A stretch of DNA of 64,000 bases from Eubacteriales bacterium (GTDB lineage: Bacteria; Bacillota; Clostridia; Lachnospirales; Lachnospiraceae): contig JAUNPS010000003.1 of the NCBI GenBank assembly GCA_030536575.1, forward strand, positions 62,001-126,000. Direction: 5' to 3'. Positions 51,169 to 60,563 of the stretch are shown one piece after another; position 1 is the first letter of the stretch; each line of letters opens with the position of its first letter. The notes beneath the pieces are model-generated. The model ran no database searches and had not been told where the DNA came from. It was given only the letters and a program-made list of their open reading frames with translations. The position numbers were made by a program, and so were the translations under genes.

Positions 51169-52047
51169 ATGAAGAAGAAATTACGTCTCTGGATGCTGCT
51201 TGCCGTCCTGGTCTGCGCTTCTTGGGCTCAGGCTACGACCGTTGGCCAGTGTGCATCCTCCACCACGGTTTCCAAAAACTACACCGGCTGGAAAACCGTC
51301 GGAAAAAAGAAATACTACTACCGGAAAGGCCAGATGGTGAAAAACAAATGGACCGTCATCAGCGGTGAAAAATACCACTTCGCCAAAAACGGCGTCCTGG
51401 ACACCAGTAAATGGGTCGGAAACCGCTACGTGGACAAGACCGGAAAGTACGTCAAAGAAGCCGTCAAAGGCAAATGGGTAAAAACCCCCATCGGCACCCG
51501 CTATAAGAAGTCGAACGGCACCTACTTAGGCGAAGGAAAATACTACATCGACGGCTATTACTACATGATGGACGGAAACGGCTATCTCTGGAAGAACACC
51601 TGGATTGCCAACGGAAACCGCTGGTACTACTGCGGCAAAACCGGCAAAGTCGCCACGAACAAATGGATCTCCGCCAAGACCCACCCCGCAGACGCCTACT
51701 GGGATGAATTCTTCAAAAGCTTCAAATACCTCTGGGTAAACGAAAAAGGCGAACTGGAAGCCCGGAAGAACAAAACCGTCAAATGGGATCAGGTCCTGGA
51801 AGTCTTCATTTCCGCCTCCACGAAACCCGTAGAAGGCAAAGTACGGGAAGGCTACTATTATATCCAGCCGAAAAAAGGAAAAACCGCCTACTATCAGTGG
51901 GTAAAGAAAACCGGAAATACCTTTGACGAATACCGTCCTGTCGTAAAAGTCACGAAAAAAGTCAAAGTAGCTTTCGGCCGGGGCGATGCAGACAATCCCT
52001 GGTGCATCCAGCTTTACAACTGCAAACTCACCCGGATCGAGAGCTGA
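51169..52047 (+). CDS. Secreted protein with cell-wall-binding (choline-binding-like) repeats
   Basis: A 292-residue basic protein. TAGGAGGG precedes ATG 51169. Residues 1-23 are a signal peptide. The mature part has several 20-residue-type repeats with the W-x..-YY-x..-G pattern (KKYYYRKGQMVKNKW, EKYHFAKNGVLDTSKW, DGYYYMMDGNGYLWKNTW, NRWYYCGKTGKVATNKW). These resemble CW_binding repeats, which attach to choline or related groups on cell-wall polymers. No catalytic domain is visible. It lies directly upstream of an exopolysaccharide operon that includes LicD, and it may bind that polymer. Confidence 0.8.
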   Translation: MKKKLRLWMLLAVLVCASWAQATTVGQCASSTTVSKNYTGWKTVGKKKYYYRKGQMVKNKWTVISGEKYHFAKNGVLDTSKWVGNRYVDKTGKYVKEAVKGKWVKTPIGTRYKKSNGTYLGEGKYYIDGYYYMMDGNGYLWKNTWIANGNRWYYCGKTGKVATNKWISAKTHPADAYWDEFFKSFKYLWVNEKGELEARKNKTVKWDQVLEVFISASTKPVEGKVREGYYYIQPKKGKTAYYQWVKKTGNTFDEYRPVVKVTKKVKVAFGRGDADNPWCIQLYNCKLTRIES

Positions 52048-52070
52048 CCATAATCGCGTACACACAAAAG

Positions 52071-52103
52071 AAGAAACTGCCATGAATTTTATGGCAGTTT
52101 CTT
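52071..52103 (+). terminator. Perfect hairpin between the wall-binding protein gene and the EPS operon
   Basis: AAGAAACTGCCAT (52071-52083) and ATGGCAGTTTCTT (52091-52103) are perfectly complementary. The downstream U-tract is poor, so termination may be partial. No separate promoter is seen before the flippase gene. Confidence 0.7.
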
Positions 52104-52187
52104 GCTATGCAAGCGCCCTTTTTCGCCCGGCCTCCGGCTCATTCCGGAACCGCCGCGCGAAACGAAGGCGCAGAGAAGGAGATTTCT

Positions 52188-53645
52188 TTGGGAAAAGCAA
52201 CTGTAAAACGAAACTACCTGTATAACCTGGCCTACCAGCTTCTGGTCATCTTAACCCCTCTCGTCACAACCCCCTACATCAGCCGCGTGATCGGCGAAAA
52301 AGGCATCGGCGCCTTTAGCTGGACCCAGTCCATCTGCACCTATTTCGTGCTGGTGGCCTCCCTTGGCATTTCCATGTACGGCCAGCGGGAGATCGCCTAT
52401 CATCAGGATTCCAGGGAAGAACGCAGCCGGATTTTCGAAGAGCTGCTGATCTTTCGTGGAATCATGGTGACGGCCAGCCTGCTCGTCTATTTCGCACTCT
52501 TTGTCTTCCAGGATCGCTACAGCGACCTGTTTCTGATCCAGAGCCTGGATGTGGTCGCGGTGATCTTCGACATTTCCTGGCTGATGCAGGGCATGGAGGA
52601 CTTTAAGCGGGTCGTGGGCCGGAATGCCCTGGTGAAATGCCTGTCCGTCCTTTGCATCTTCCTGTTCGTCAAAGATGCGGGGGATCTGCCGATTTACGCC
52701 CTGTGCCTGTCCGGTTCCAGCTTCCTGGGGAATCTGTCTCTTTGGATTTATGTCCCGAAGTATGTCAGCTACGTTCCAATAAAAAAACTGCATATCCGGC
52801 GGCACATTGCGCCGACCCTCTACCTGTTTCTGCCCCAGGTGGCGATCCAGGTCTATGCCGTGATGGACAAAACCATGTTAGGCTCCCTGAACGCGGACAT
52901 TGCACAGAACGGCTTCTATACCCAGGCCCAGAAGATCATCAAAGTCTCGCTGGCCGTCGTGACCTCCATGGGAAATGTCATGCTTCCGAGAGTCTCCTAC
53001 ATTTTTGCCACCAAAGGGAAAGAAGAAGTGCGCCGCACCATTCTGGGGGCGTTCCGCTTCTCTACCTTTATGGGCTGCGGAATCATGTTCGGGATCATCG
53101 GGATCGCAAAAGGGCTGGTTCCCTGGTTCTACGGTGAGGGCTATGAACCGATTGTCCAGATTTTATACTGTTTAAGCCCGACGATCCTTCTGATTGCCAC
53201 CAGCAATGTTTCCGGCATGCAATGCCTTGTCCCGATGAAAAAGCAAAAAGCCTTTAACACCTCCGTCATCCTGGGTGCAGTCTGCAACCTGATCATCAAC
53301 GCCCTCCTGATCCCGGACTACGGCGCAATCGGCGCCAGCATCGGCACCGTCGCCGCAGAGTTCACCGTCCTGGCCATCCAGCTCTTCAGCCTGCGTTCTT
53401 TCGCACCCATCGGAAAAATTTTGGCCGGAATCGGAAAAAACAGCCTGGCAGGGCTTGTGATGCTGGCTGTTTTATTATATACTGGAACATATTTGCCAAG
53501 CAGCATTCTCAGCACATTGTTGGAAATCGCCCTCGGCTTTGCGGTCTACTGCATCGTCCTGCTTCTGATGCGCGACCAAATGGTAAAAGAAATACTGGAT
53601 AAAGGAGTCGGTCTGATCCGGCGTAAATTGGGGAATACACTATGA
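52188..53645 (+). CDS. Polysaccharide flippase (Wzx/MATE-like, oligosaccharide exporter)
   Basis: A 485-residue polytopic protein with about 14 hydrophobic segments. The start is TTG 52188 with AAGGAG 6 bases upstream; an in-frame ATG at 52107 is closer to the hairpin and has no RBS. The N-terminal YNLAYQLLVILTPLVTTPYI and RVIGEKGIGAFSWTQSICTY are characteristic of Wzx-type flippases of repeat-unit lipid carriers. First gene of the exopolysaccharide operon; it overlaps the polymerase gene by 4 bases. Confidence 0.93.
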   Translation: MGKATVKRNYLYNLAYQLLVILTPLVTTPYISRVIGEKGIGAFSWTQSICTYFVLVASLGISMYGQREIAYHQDSREERSRIFEELLIFRGIMVTASLLVYFALFVFQDRYSDLFLIQSLDVVAVIFDISWLMQGMEDFKRVVGRNALVKCLSVLCIFLFVKDAGDLPIYALCLSGSSFLGNLSLWIYVPKYVSYVPIKKLHIRRHIAPTLYLFLPQVAIQVYAVMDKTMLGSLNADIAQNGFYTQAQKIIKVSLAVVTSMGNVMLPRVSYIFATKGKEEVRRTILGAFRFSTFMGCGIMFGIIGIAKGLVPWFYGEGYEPIVQILYCLSPTILLIATSNVSGMQCLVPMKKQKAFNTSVILGAVCNLIINALLIPDYGAIGASIGTVAAEFTVLAIQLFSLRSFAPIGKILAGIGKNSLAGLVMLAVLLYTGTYLPSSILSTLLEIALGFAVYCIVLLLMRDQMVKEILDKGVGLIRRKLGNTL

Positions 53646-54823
53646 AAATCAAAAAAGCCTGTCTGAATAATTTCTGGTTCCTGTTTGCAGCCTACCTGCT
53701 CTTCTGGGAGCCGGCCTACATCAAAACCCAGCTCTACTGGGCAGATAAAGTCTTCGATGCGGGAAACCTTCTGTTTTTAGCCGTCATCCTGATCTTTTAT
53801 GCAATGGAGCGGAAAATCAGCCGCTTTGACATTGCCCTTGCCTGTATGGGCGTCATCCTGATGGCCTCCACGATCTTCCACCAGGGACCCATCTGGAAAT
53901 GCCTGAAATACCTTTGGCCCATAGCGGCAGTATGCCTGCTTACCGAGATGGCCGCGAAAGAAAATCCGGATCTCATGATCCGGGCGCAATATTACATGTG
54001 TTACCTGCAAGTGGCGATCAACACCCTGACCGTAGCCCTTTTGCCCGATGGACTCTATAAAGCCAACGACAATGAGCGCCAGTTCTGGCTGGGGAACGAG
54101 AATGTCTTCATCGTAACGATCCTCGCCGGTCTCTGCGTCGGCTACTTAGATGTCCTGCGGCGAAAGAAAAAAATAACCCTGGACTACCTGGTGTTCGCGG
54201 CCCTGAGCCTCTGGTCTGTGGTTCTGGTCTGGTCGGCAACGGCCCTGATCGGCCTGACCATCTTTGCGGCGGCTCTGGTCTGCAGCTACCTGATCTCCTG
54301 GAAATGGCTTTATAAGCTGAAAACTTACATAGCCGTCTGGTGCGCCGGCTTTTTCGGGATCACGATCTTCCGGCTTCAGTATCTGTTTAAACCGATCATC
54401 GTGAACCTCCTTCACAAAAAACTGAACCTGACCAAACGCACCAAGCTTTGGGATTACATCCTGGAAGCCATCAAAGAATCCCCGGTCTGGGGCTACGGCG
54501 TGGAGACGGCGGAGAGCTTCAGCGAGAAGCTGGGCGGCGACCCTCACTGGGTTCATGCGCATAATTACATCCTGGAACTGCTGATCAAGGGCGGCGTTCT
54601 GGTGCTCGCGGCTTTTCTGGCCCTGCTCTTCTTCACGGCTCAGAAACTGGACAAATGCATCGAACACCGGGAAGCGAAAGTGATCAGTATCTCCCTGCTG
54701 GCCTATTTCATTGTATTTATCGGGGACTGCTTCGAAATGCGGACGCTGTTTTATATGATCCTGGCACTGGGATTTTCCTGTGAATATCTGATTCCGGAAC
54801 GGAGAGGGGAGAAAACGGTATGA
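53642..54823 (+). CDS. O-antigen ligase/polymerase-like membrane protein (Wzy type)
   Basis: A 393-residue protein with about 10 to 12 membrane helices and an extracytoplasmic loop near residues 275-315, with WGYGVETAESF and HAHNYILELLIKGG. The H-x-HN-x-LE motif in that loop is typical of Wzy/WaaL proteins. It would polymerise the repeat units exported by the flippase. ATG 53642 overlaps the flippase stop. Confidence 0.88.
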   Translation: MKIKKACLNNFWFLFAAYLLFWEPAYIKTQLYWADKVFDAGNLLFLAVILIFYAMERKISRFDIALACMGVILMASTIFHQGPIWKCLKYLWPIAAVCLLTEMAAKENPDLMIRAQYYMCYLQVAINTLTVALLPDGLYKANDNERQFWLGNENVFIVTILAGLCVGYLDVLRRKKKITLDYLVFAALSLWSVVLVWSATALIGLTIFAAALVCSYLISWKWLYKLKTYIAVWCAGFFGITIFRLQYLFKPIIVNLLHKKLNLTKRTKLWDYILEAIKESPVWGYGVETAESFSEKLGGDPHWVHAHNYILELLIKGGVLVLAAFLALLFFTAQKLDKCIEHREAKVISISLLAYFIVFIGDCFEMRTLFYMILALGFSCEYLIPERRGEKTV

Positions 54824-55776
54824 GTGAAGTCCTTTCGGTAATCGTCCCCGTTTACAATGGGGAGAAAACCCTGCGCAGATGCGTGGAAAGTTTAAGAACC
54901 CAGACCTATCCGAATCTGGAGATCCTGGTGATCGACGACGGTTCCACGGATGGAACCCCGGCAATTTGTGACGAATACGAAACAATTCCCGAAATCCGGG
55001 TGATCCATCAGGAAAACCGCGGCCTCGCAGCCACCCGAAACCGGGGAATCCTGGAAGCCAAAGGAGACTATATCGGTTTTTGCGACGCCGACGATTTCGT
55101 CCATCCGGCCATGTTTGCAGAACTGTACCGGATTTTGAAGGAAGCAAAGGCAGAGATCTCCGTATGCGGCTACGTGCGCGCGCCGGAAGGGGCCGGGGAA
55201 CTGGCTGCTCCGGAAGAAATGGAAACTTACCGCGTCTATCCCGCGAAAAAAGCGCTGGAAAAACTGTTAAAAGGCGAAGAACCCTTAAAAAGCTACGCCT
55301 GGAATAAACTGTACAAAAAAGAACTCTTCCGTAAAATCCGCTACCCGGAGGGCAAAAACTTCGAAGACCAGTTTGTGACCTGGCGCCTGTTCGGCAAGGC
55401 CGAAAAAATCGCGGCCATGGACTGGAAAGGGTATTATTATGTGGATAACCCGGAGAGTATCACGAACCGGAAGTGGAATCCAAAGGAACTGGATTACCTG
55501 GAAGCCTGGGAAGAGATCCTGCGCTTCTTTAAAGGGAAAAACGAAGGCTTTGCCAGGCTAGCGGCCGACCAGCTCGTATCCGCCGCCATCTACACGGAGA
55601 GCCGGATGAAAAAAGCCGGGATCACCGACCGGCAGGCGAAGGAGAAGATCCGCCGCTACATTGCAGAAAACGCAGAAGGATACGCCAGAAGCCAGATTGC
55701 CGCCGCTACGCCGAAACGGAAAGCCTATGCGGTTCTGATGGGGCTTACCTGGCGCATGACCGGAGAAAAACGATGA
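54820..55776 (+). CDS. Glycosyltransferase family 2
   Basis: A 318-residue GT-A fold enzyme. It has the N-terminal VIVPVYNGEKTLRRCVESL, nucleotide-binding VIDDGSTDGT and the metal-binding pair in GFCDADDFVHPAMF. The C-terminal part has an amphipathic region. It adds one sugar to the lipid-linked repeat unit on the cytoplasmic side. It overlaps neighbours by 4 bases on both sides. Confidence 0.93.
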   Translation: MSEVLSVIVPVYNGEKTLRRCVESLRTQTYPNLEILVIDDGSTDGTPAICDEYETIPEIRVIHQENRGLAATRNRGILEAKGDYIGFCDADDFVHPAMFAELYRILKEAKAEISVCGYVRAPEGAGELAAPEEMETYRVYPAKKALEKLLKGEEPLKSYAWNKLYKKELFRKIRYPEGKNFEDQFVTWRLFGKAEKIAAMDWKGYYYVDNPESITNRKWNPKELDYLEAWEEILRFFKGKNEGFARLAADQLVSAAIYTESRMKKAGITDRQAKEKIRRYIAENAEGYARSQIAAATPKRKAYAVLMGLTWRMTGEKR

Positions 55777-56717
55777 TTTATGTGGAAATGAACGGGAGAC
55801 TCGGAAACCAGATGTTTCGCTACGCCTTTGCCAGAAGGCTGCAGCTGGAAAGCCCGGACGGGAAGGAACCTCTGGCCTTCGATTTCTCCAATATTTATGC
55901 GGAAAAAAAGAAAGACGAGATGCCTGGCTGGGAGGATTCCCTCCGGCATTTCCAGGTGGTTCCCTACGAAGAATACAAAAAAGAGGGAAAACTAATCTGG
56001 AATGAGACGAATCCGGGAGAAAAAGCCGTACTTGCCCTGGCGATGGCGGGAGACCGCCTGGTGCGGAAAAAAGGGACGAATGCCCGGCTAAGCTGGCGGA
56101 AACATTTTTTTAAATGGCAGAATGCCCATGGAATCTATCAGATTTTTGTGGGGTATGATTATCCTTTCCAGTGGGTGAAAAAAGAAAATAAGATTGTGGC
56201 AGGGCCTTTTGAGTGCGCCAGATACTGCGAAGAGATCCGGGATGTCCTGGTGCGGGAGTTTACGCCGAAATATCCGGTTCTGGAGAAAAATCAGGCTTTT
56301 TTTGAGAAAATCAGGACGACGAATTCTGTCTGCATCACGATCCGGAGGGGAAATTATCTGCAGTACAAGGCACTGGATGTCTGTACGGTGGATTATTTCC
56401 GGCGCGCAGTGGAAAAAATGCGGGAATTGGTGAAAGATCCGGTCTTTTTTGTCTTTTCCGACGAAATCGGCTGGGCGAAAGAAAACCTTCCCATTGACGG
56501 GGAAGTGTATTATGAGACCGGGGACGATCCAGTGTGGGAGAAACTGCGGCTGATGTATTCCTGCAAACATTTCATTATCTCAAACAGCACCTTTAGCTGG
56601 TGGGCGCAGTTCCTGGGGCAGGCGCCGGAAAAAGAAGTCATTGCACCAAAACCCTGGTTCCACGGAGAATATCAGCCGCCTCTCTATGAGAAGGGCTGGC
56701 ATGTACTGGAGGTGTAA
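55773..56717 (+). CDS. Alpha-1,2-fucosyltransferase-like (GT11)
   Basis: A 314-residue GT11 protein. The N-terminal GRLGNQMFRYAFARRLQ and the donor-site segment ITIRRGNYLQY match the family, as do FFVFSDEIGWAKENL and the C-terminal CKHFIISNSTFSWWAQFLG. In RRGNY an Asn stands where many members have Asp. It probably transfers fucose to galactose in the exopolysaccharide, which would put a host-like fucosylated epitope on the cell surface. Acceptor and linkage are inferred from the family only. Confidence 0.92.
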   Translation: MIYVEMNGRLGNQMFRYAFARRLQLESPDGKEPLAFDFSNIYAEKKKDEMPGWEDSLRHFQVVPYEEYKKEGKLIWNETNPGEKAVLALAMAGDRLVRKKGTNARLSWRKHFFKWQNAHGIYQIFVGYDYPFQWVKKENKIVAGPFECARYCEEIRDVLVREFTPKYPVLEKNQAFFEKIRTTNSVCITIRRGNYLQYKALDVCTVDYFRRAVEKMRELVKDPVFFVFSDEIGWAKENLPIDGEVYYETGDDPVWEKLRLMYSCKHFIISNSTFSWWAQFLGQAPEKEVIAPKPWFHGEYQPPLYEKGWHVLEV

Positions 56718-56719
56718 AA

Positions 56720-57559
56720 ATGGAAACGCAGGTTGAAATCAAAGAAATCCAGAAGTGCTGTCTGGAAATTGTAAAAGACATTGACCGGGTCTGCAGGGAG
56801 CATGGAATCCGTTATTCGCTGTGCGGCGGTTCCGTGATCGGCGCGCATCTGTACCAGGGCTTCATCCCATGGGACGATGACATTGACCTGATGATGACCC
56901 GGAAACATTATGATAAATTTCTGGAAGTGTATCCGAAATACGGGAATCCCCGCTACCATCTGCATCACTACAGCACCGATGGGGTGCAGAATCTTCCGGC
57001 TCTGTTTTCCAGAGTCGAAGACCGGCATACCCGCATGACGGAAGAAATCGCGCAAGGCGTCCGGAATGGACACGTTTTTGTCGATATTACCGTATTTGAC
57101 AACATATCTGGTAAATGTTATAATCAGTTCATCCATGTGTATAACGCTTATATCTATACGTTTTTGTACCGGATGAACGGGATGACGCCGGGAACGGGCT
57201 GGAAACAGTTTCTTTTTGGGCTGCTCCCGAAAAAAGTGGACGAAAACCGGCTTCGAAAACGCTACGAAGCCTTTGAAAATACATGCCGCAGGCACACGTA
57301 TCGAAGAAAAGCAAAATACTGTGCCGAACTTTTATCCGCGGCCTACTCCGGGATTCTCTACGAGCCGCGCATTTTTAAACGCTACACGGAGATTCCCTTC
57401 GAGAGCGAGAAGCTGATGATCGTGAAAGATTACATGGATTATCTCTTTATGCGGTATGGAAAACGGGAGTTTGTAAAGGAAATGCCGGATCAGGACAGGC
57501 AGAAGCCTCACATCCGGGAATTTTCCGTGATAGAGGACGAAACGGATGAAACCCATTGA
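56720..57559 (+). CDS. LicD family phosphotransferase
   Basis: A 279-residue protein of the LicD family of nucleotidyltransferase-fold enzymes. The active-site region has SLCGGSVIGAHLYQGF and PWDDDIDLMM. Characterised members transfer phosphocholine or phosphoribitol from CDP-activated donors to glycans. GGAGGTG lies just before ATG 56720. No choline kinase or cytidylyltransferase genes (licA/licC type) are in the window, so the transferred group is not certain. It overlaps the next gene by 14 bases. Confidence 0.93.
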   Translation: METQVEIKEIQKCCLEIVKDIDRVCREHGIRYSLCGGSVIGAHLYQGFIPWDDDIDLMMTRKHYDKFLEVYPKYGNPRYHLHHYSTDGVQNLPALFSRVEDRHTRMTEEIAQGVRNGHVFVDITVFDNISGKCYNQFIHVYNAYIYTFLYRMNGMTPGTGWKQFLFGLLPKKVDENRLRKRYEAFENTCRRHTYRRKAKYCAELLSAAYSGILYEPRIFKRYTEIPFESEKLMIVKDYMDYLFMRYGKREFVKEMPDQDRQKPHIREFSVIEDETDETH

Positions 57560-58583
57560 TTTTTCCCTGGTGATCCCGGTCTATAACACACCGGAGCCTT
57601 ATCTTGCCAAATGTCTGGAAAGCATTTTGACCAATCAGGCCAGCAGTTACGAGATCTTGCTGGTAGACGACGGAAGCGGCGAACAGACAGCAGGATTCCT
57701 GAAAAAAATGGAACAGACGCACGCCTGCATCCGGGTGCTTCGCCAGGAAAATAAAGGCGTTTCCGCTGCCAGAAACTATGGATTAACCGAAGCGAGAGGG
57801 GAATTTGTATCTTTCGCAGACTCCGATGACCTGCTGGTCCCCGGAATTTTGGATAAGCTCCTTCCTATCTTAGAAACCTACCGGCCAGACCTGCTCATTA
57901 CCCAGATTTCCAGAGAGGTGCGCCATTCCATGGAACAGCCGGAGCTGGAAATCGGCGGCGAATCCCTGAAACAGGACTTGCGGGAATACTACCTGACCAT
58001 GAACCATCCTGGCTGGAAGCGAAAAGACGCCTGGATAAACCGTGCTCCCCACGGACGCTTTGTAAAGCGGGAACTGGCGCTAAAGACGCCGTTTCGGGAG
58101 GGCATTTTCTTCGGCGAAGACGTACTGTGGAACTTCGACCTGCTGACGGAGGCCAGGAAGATCCTGCTTTACCTGGGGCAGGGCTATTGCTACCAGGAAG
58201 TGGATTTTTCGGCCACCCAGAGCTACCGGCCGGATTTCCCGGCGGAAGTGCGGACGCTGCTTTTGCTGTACCAGAAAGAAATGCGCCATTGGCCGGAAGA
58301 ATTAAAGCCCCATTACTGGACGGCGGCCCTGGAGTATTTTACGATTCTGATGCGTGTCTACGTGTTCGCAGGAGAGGGGAAGCCCAAAGAGAAATTTGCG
58401 AAAGAAATGCGCACAGGATACTGGCAGGACGTTTTTCGGAATGTACAGCCAGCGGGACTGCCCCGCCGTTATCAGTGGACAGCCCTTTTAGGAAAATACC
58501 GTCTCTATGGGGCCATTTACGGAACCTTTGCGGCCTACCATGACAGGAGAAAAAAATGGAAAAACATGCAATCGTCATCGTGA
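57546..58583 (+). CDS. Glycosyltransferase family 2
   Basis: A 345-residue GT-A fold enzyme with SLVIPVYNTPEPYLAKCLES, the nucleotide site LLVDDGSGEQT and metal site SFADSDDLLVPGIL. The long C-terminal region after residue 200 is helical and family-typical. It is part of the tight EPS operon, overlapping both neighbours. The transferred sugar is unknown. Confidence 0.92.
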   Translation: MKPIDFSLVIPVYNTPEPYLAKCLESILTNQASSYEILLVDDGSGEQTAGFLKKMEQTHACIRVLRQENKGVSAARNYGLTEARGEFVSFADSDDLLVPGILDKLLPILETYRPDLLITQISREVRHSMEQPELEIGGESLKQDLREYYLTMNHPGWKRKDAWINRAPHGRFVKRELALKTPFREGIFFGEDVLWNFDLLTEARKILLYLGQGYCYQEVDFSATQSYRPDFPAEVRTLLLLYQKEMRHWPEELKPHYWTAALEYFTILMRVYVFAGEGKPKEKFAKEMRTGYWQDVFRNVQPAGLPRRYQWTALLGKYRLYGAIYGTFAAYHDRRKKWKNMQSSS

Positions 58584-59467
58584 CCTATAACCGGGCCGCG
58601 CTTTTGAAAGAATGTCTGGAAGCCGTGGAATCCCAGACCCGGCCTTACGACCGGATTGTGGTCATTGATAACGCCAGCAGCGACGGGACGGAAGCCCTGC
58701 TGAAAACGAAACGCGAAAAGCCGGCGTACCACATTTACCGGGAACCGAAAAATACCGGAGGCGCAGGCGGCTTTGCACGCGGTGTCCGGGAAGCCTATGC
58801 TACCGGGGCGGACTGGGTGACGATTATCGATGACGACGCCATTCTGGAACCGGATTTTCTGGAGACGATCTGCGCCGCCCAGGAAACCTGCCGGGGGCAG
58901 TCTTTGTGTTACGCGGGCGTTCCGCTGACAAACGGCATCCGGCCGGGCCATCGCAGGCGCGTCCTGGGAAAACGCATCAAAAAAGAAAAAGCCGTTCCGG
59001 TTTCCGAGTATGAACAGGAATTTTTTACCTGCGACATTGCATCCTTCTGCGGGCTGGTCGTCCACCGGGATGTCATTGCCAAAGTGGGCTTTCCGGAGGG
59101 ACGCTTCTTTATCTGGTACGACGATACGGAATATTGTCTGCGGATCGCGAAAGAGACGAAGATCATAAATGTAAACCGCGCGGTCATCCAGCATAAAGTA
59201 CCGCCGTCTGCACCGATGGAAGGGTTTGTGAGCTGGAAAGATTATTACGGCATCCGGAACCGTATCTATATGGCAAAAAAACATTACGGAATGGAAACCG
59301 TGGTCTATATTACGGTGAAAAAAATATTCCGCTGCCTGCTGGAGTGCGGAAAGCTCCTTGCGAAGAAAAAGGGCAAAGAAGCGCGGAAAGAAGCGGCTCT
59401 GTACCGGGACGCCATCCGGGATGGGATCGGCGGAAAGCTGGGCGTGAATGTCCGCTATTACCCCTAA
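58556..59467 (+). CDS. Glycosyltransferase family 2 (rhamnosyl/galactofuranosyltransferase-like)
   Basis: A 303-residue enzyme. It has IVIVTYNRAALLKECLEAV, VIDNASSDGTEALL, the NTGGAGGFARG segment and the DxD-type IIDDDAILEPDF, a pattern seen in GlfT2-like and rhamnosyltransferase GT2 enzymes. A galactofuranose or rhamnose residue is likely, but no dTDP-rhamnose or Galf-pathway genes are in this window. It starts inside the end of the previous gene with CAGGAG upstream. Confidence 0.9.
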   Translation: MEKHAIVIVTYNRAALLKECLEAVESQTRPYDRIVVIDNASSDGTEALLKTKREKPAYHIYREPKNTGGAGGFARGVREAYATGADWVTIIDDDAILEPDFLETICAAQETCRGQSLCYAGVPLTNGIRPGHRRRVLGKRIKKEKAVPVSEYEQEFFTCDIASFCGLVVHRDVIAKVGFPEGRFFIWYDDTEYCLRIAKETKIINVNRAVIQHKVPPSAPMEGFVSWKDYYGIRNRIYMAKKHYGMETVVYITVKKIFRCLLECGKLLAKKKGKEARKEAALYRDAIRDGIGGKLGVNVRYYP

Positions 59468-59494
59468 AGGGAGTAAACGCACAGGGAGGAAGAA

Positions 59495-60553
59495 ATGTTC
59501 GAAACTGTTTGGAGTATTCTGGGAATGGGAATTTACCTGGTTCTTCTTCCCTTTCTATATGGAAGTCTGCTTTGCAAAAACAGCCGCAGGGGCGAATGGA
59601 TTTCCCGTTACGTCTATGGGATGCTTGGTATGATGGCAGTCTTCCAGATCGCATGCGTTCCGCTGGTTCTGACCCACCGGGCGCTTCACGAGGCGGTCAT
59701 TCTGTGGCATATCCTGCTTGTGCTGTCCGGAATTTTCCTGTGGAAGGGAAAGAAAAAGCCGCAGGGCGTGAAACGGATCCGCAGGAAAAAATGGACGGTT
59801 GAGGAAGGCGTCCTGCTTGCCGCAGTGCTGGCATTGCTCGCGGTACAGTGCGCGGCATACGTGTTTGGAACGCATATCGATGACGACGACGCACGCTATG
59901 TGGCAAACGCTGTGGCGGCTTATGAGACGGATACGATGTACTATTATCATCCGAATACGGGCGAACCGATGGACTATTTCATGGGTGAGATCGGAAAGGA
60001 AACGACGTCGCCGATGATGATGTTCTACGCGGCAGTCAGCTTTTTGGTGCGGGTTCACCCCACGATCCTGATCCACACGGTTTGGGCTGTGGTCTGGCTG
60101 CTGGTGAGCTATGGCGTATACTGGATGATCTCCGGCTGCTTCTATCCGGAGAACCGGCGAAACCGGCTGGTATTTCTGATCTTTGCGATGGTTTTGCAGA
60201 TCTTCGGAAACACGAGCATTTACACGTCGCAGACCTTTTTGCTGACCCGGCTCTGGCAGGGGAAAGCCCTGGTTCCTGCGGTGTTTGCACCTTTTTTCCT
60301 GCACTTATTCCTGCGGCGCTTTGGAGGGACAAAGGAAGCCTGGTATCGGGATCTTGTGCTTGCGAACCTGGCGGCCTGCCTGTGTTCCGGGATGGGCGTG
60401 TATCTGTCTGCGGTACTGGCGGTGGTGATCGTGCTGGTGACGGCCGTGCGCGAAAAAAGCCTGGGAACCTTTATAAAGGGATGTTTCTGCTGTGTGCCGA
60501 ACGCCGTCTATACGGGCCTGTATATTCTGGTGCATCTGGTGCTGATACGTTAG
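59495..60553 (+). CDS. Polytopic membrane protein, DUF6077-like (N-terminal part)
   Basis: A 352-residue protein with about nine hydrophobic segments. After the fourth there is an extracytoplasmic acidic motif HIDDDDARYVANAV, a GT-C-like feature, followed by PMDYFMGEIGKETTSP. DUF6077-like proteins in EPS clusters are about 600 residues long, while this reading frame ends at TAG 60551-60553. The next gene, in another frame, supplies what looks like the missing C-terminal half. It may be a lipid-linked-sugar transferase of the membrane, but no function is established. Confidence 0.7.
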   Translation: MFETVWSILGMGIYLVLLPFLYGSLLCKNSRRGEWISRYVYGMLGMMAVFQIACVPLVLTHRALHEAVILWHILLVLSGIFLWKGKKKPQGVKRIRRKKWTVEEGVLLAAVLALLAVQCAAYVFGTHIDDDDARYVANAVAAYETDTMYYYHPNTGEPMDYFMGEIGKETTSPMMMFYAAVSFLVRVHPTILIHTVWAVVWLLVSYGVYWMISGCFYPENRRNRLVFLIFAMVLQIFGNTSIYTSQTFLLTRLWQGKALVPAVFAPFFLHLFLRRFGGTKEAWYRDLVLANLAACLCSGMGVYLSAVLAVVIVLVTAVREKSLGTFIKGCFCCVPNAVYTGLYILVHLVLIR

Positions 60554-60563
60554 AAGGAGAGTC

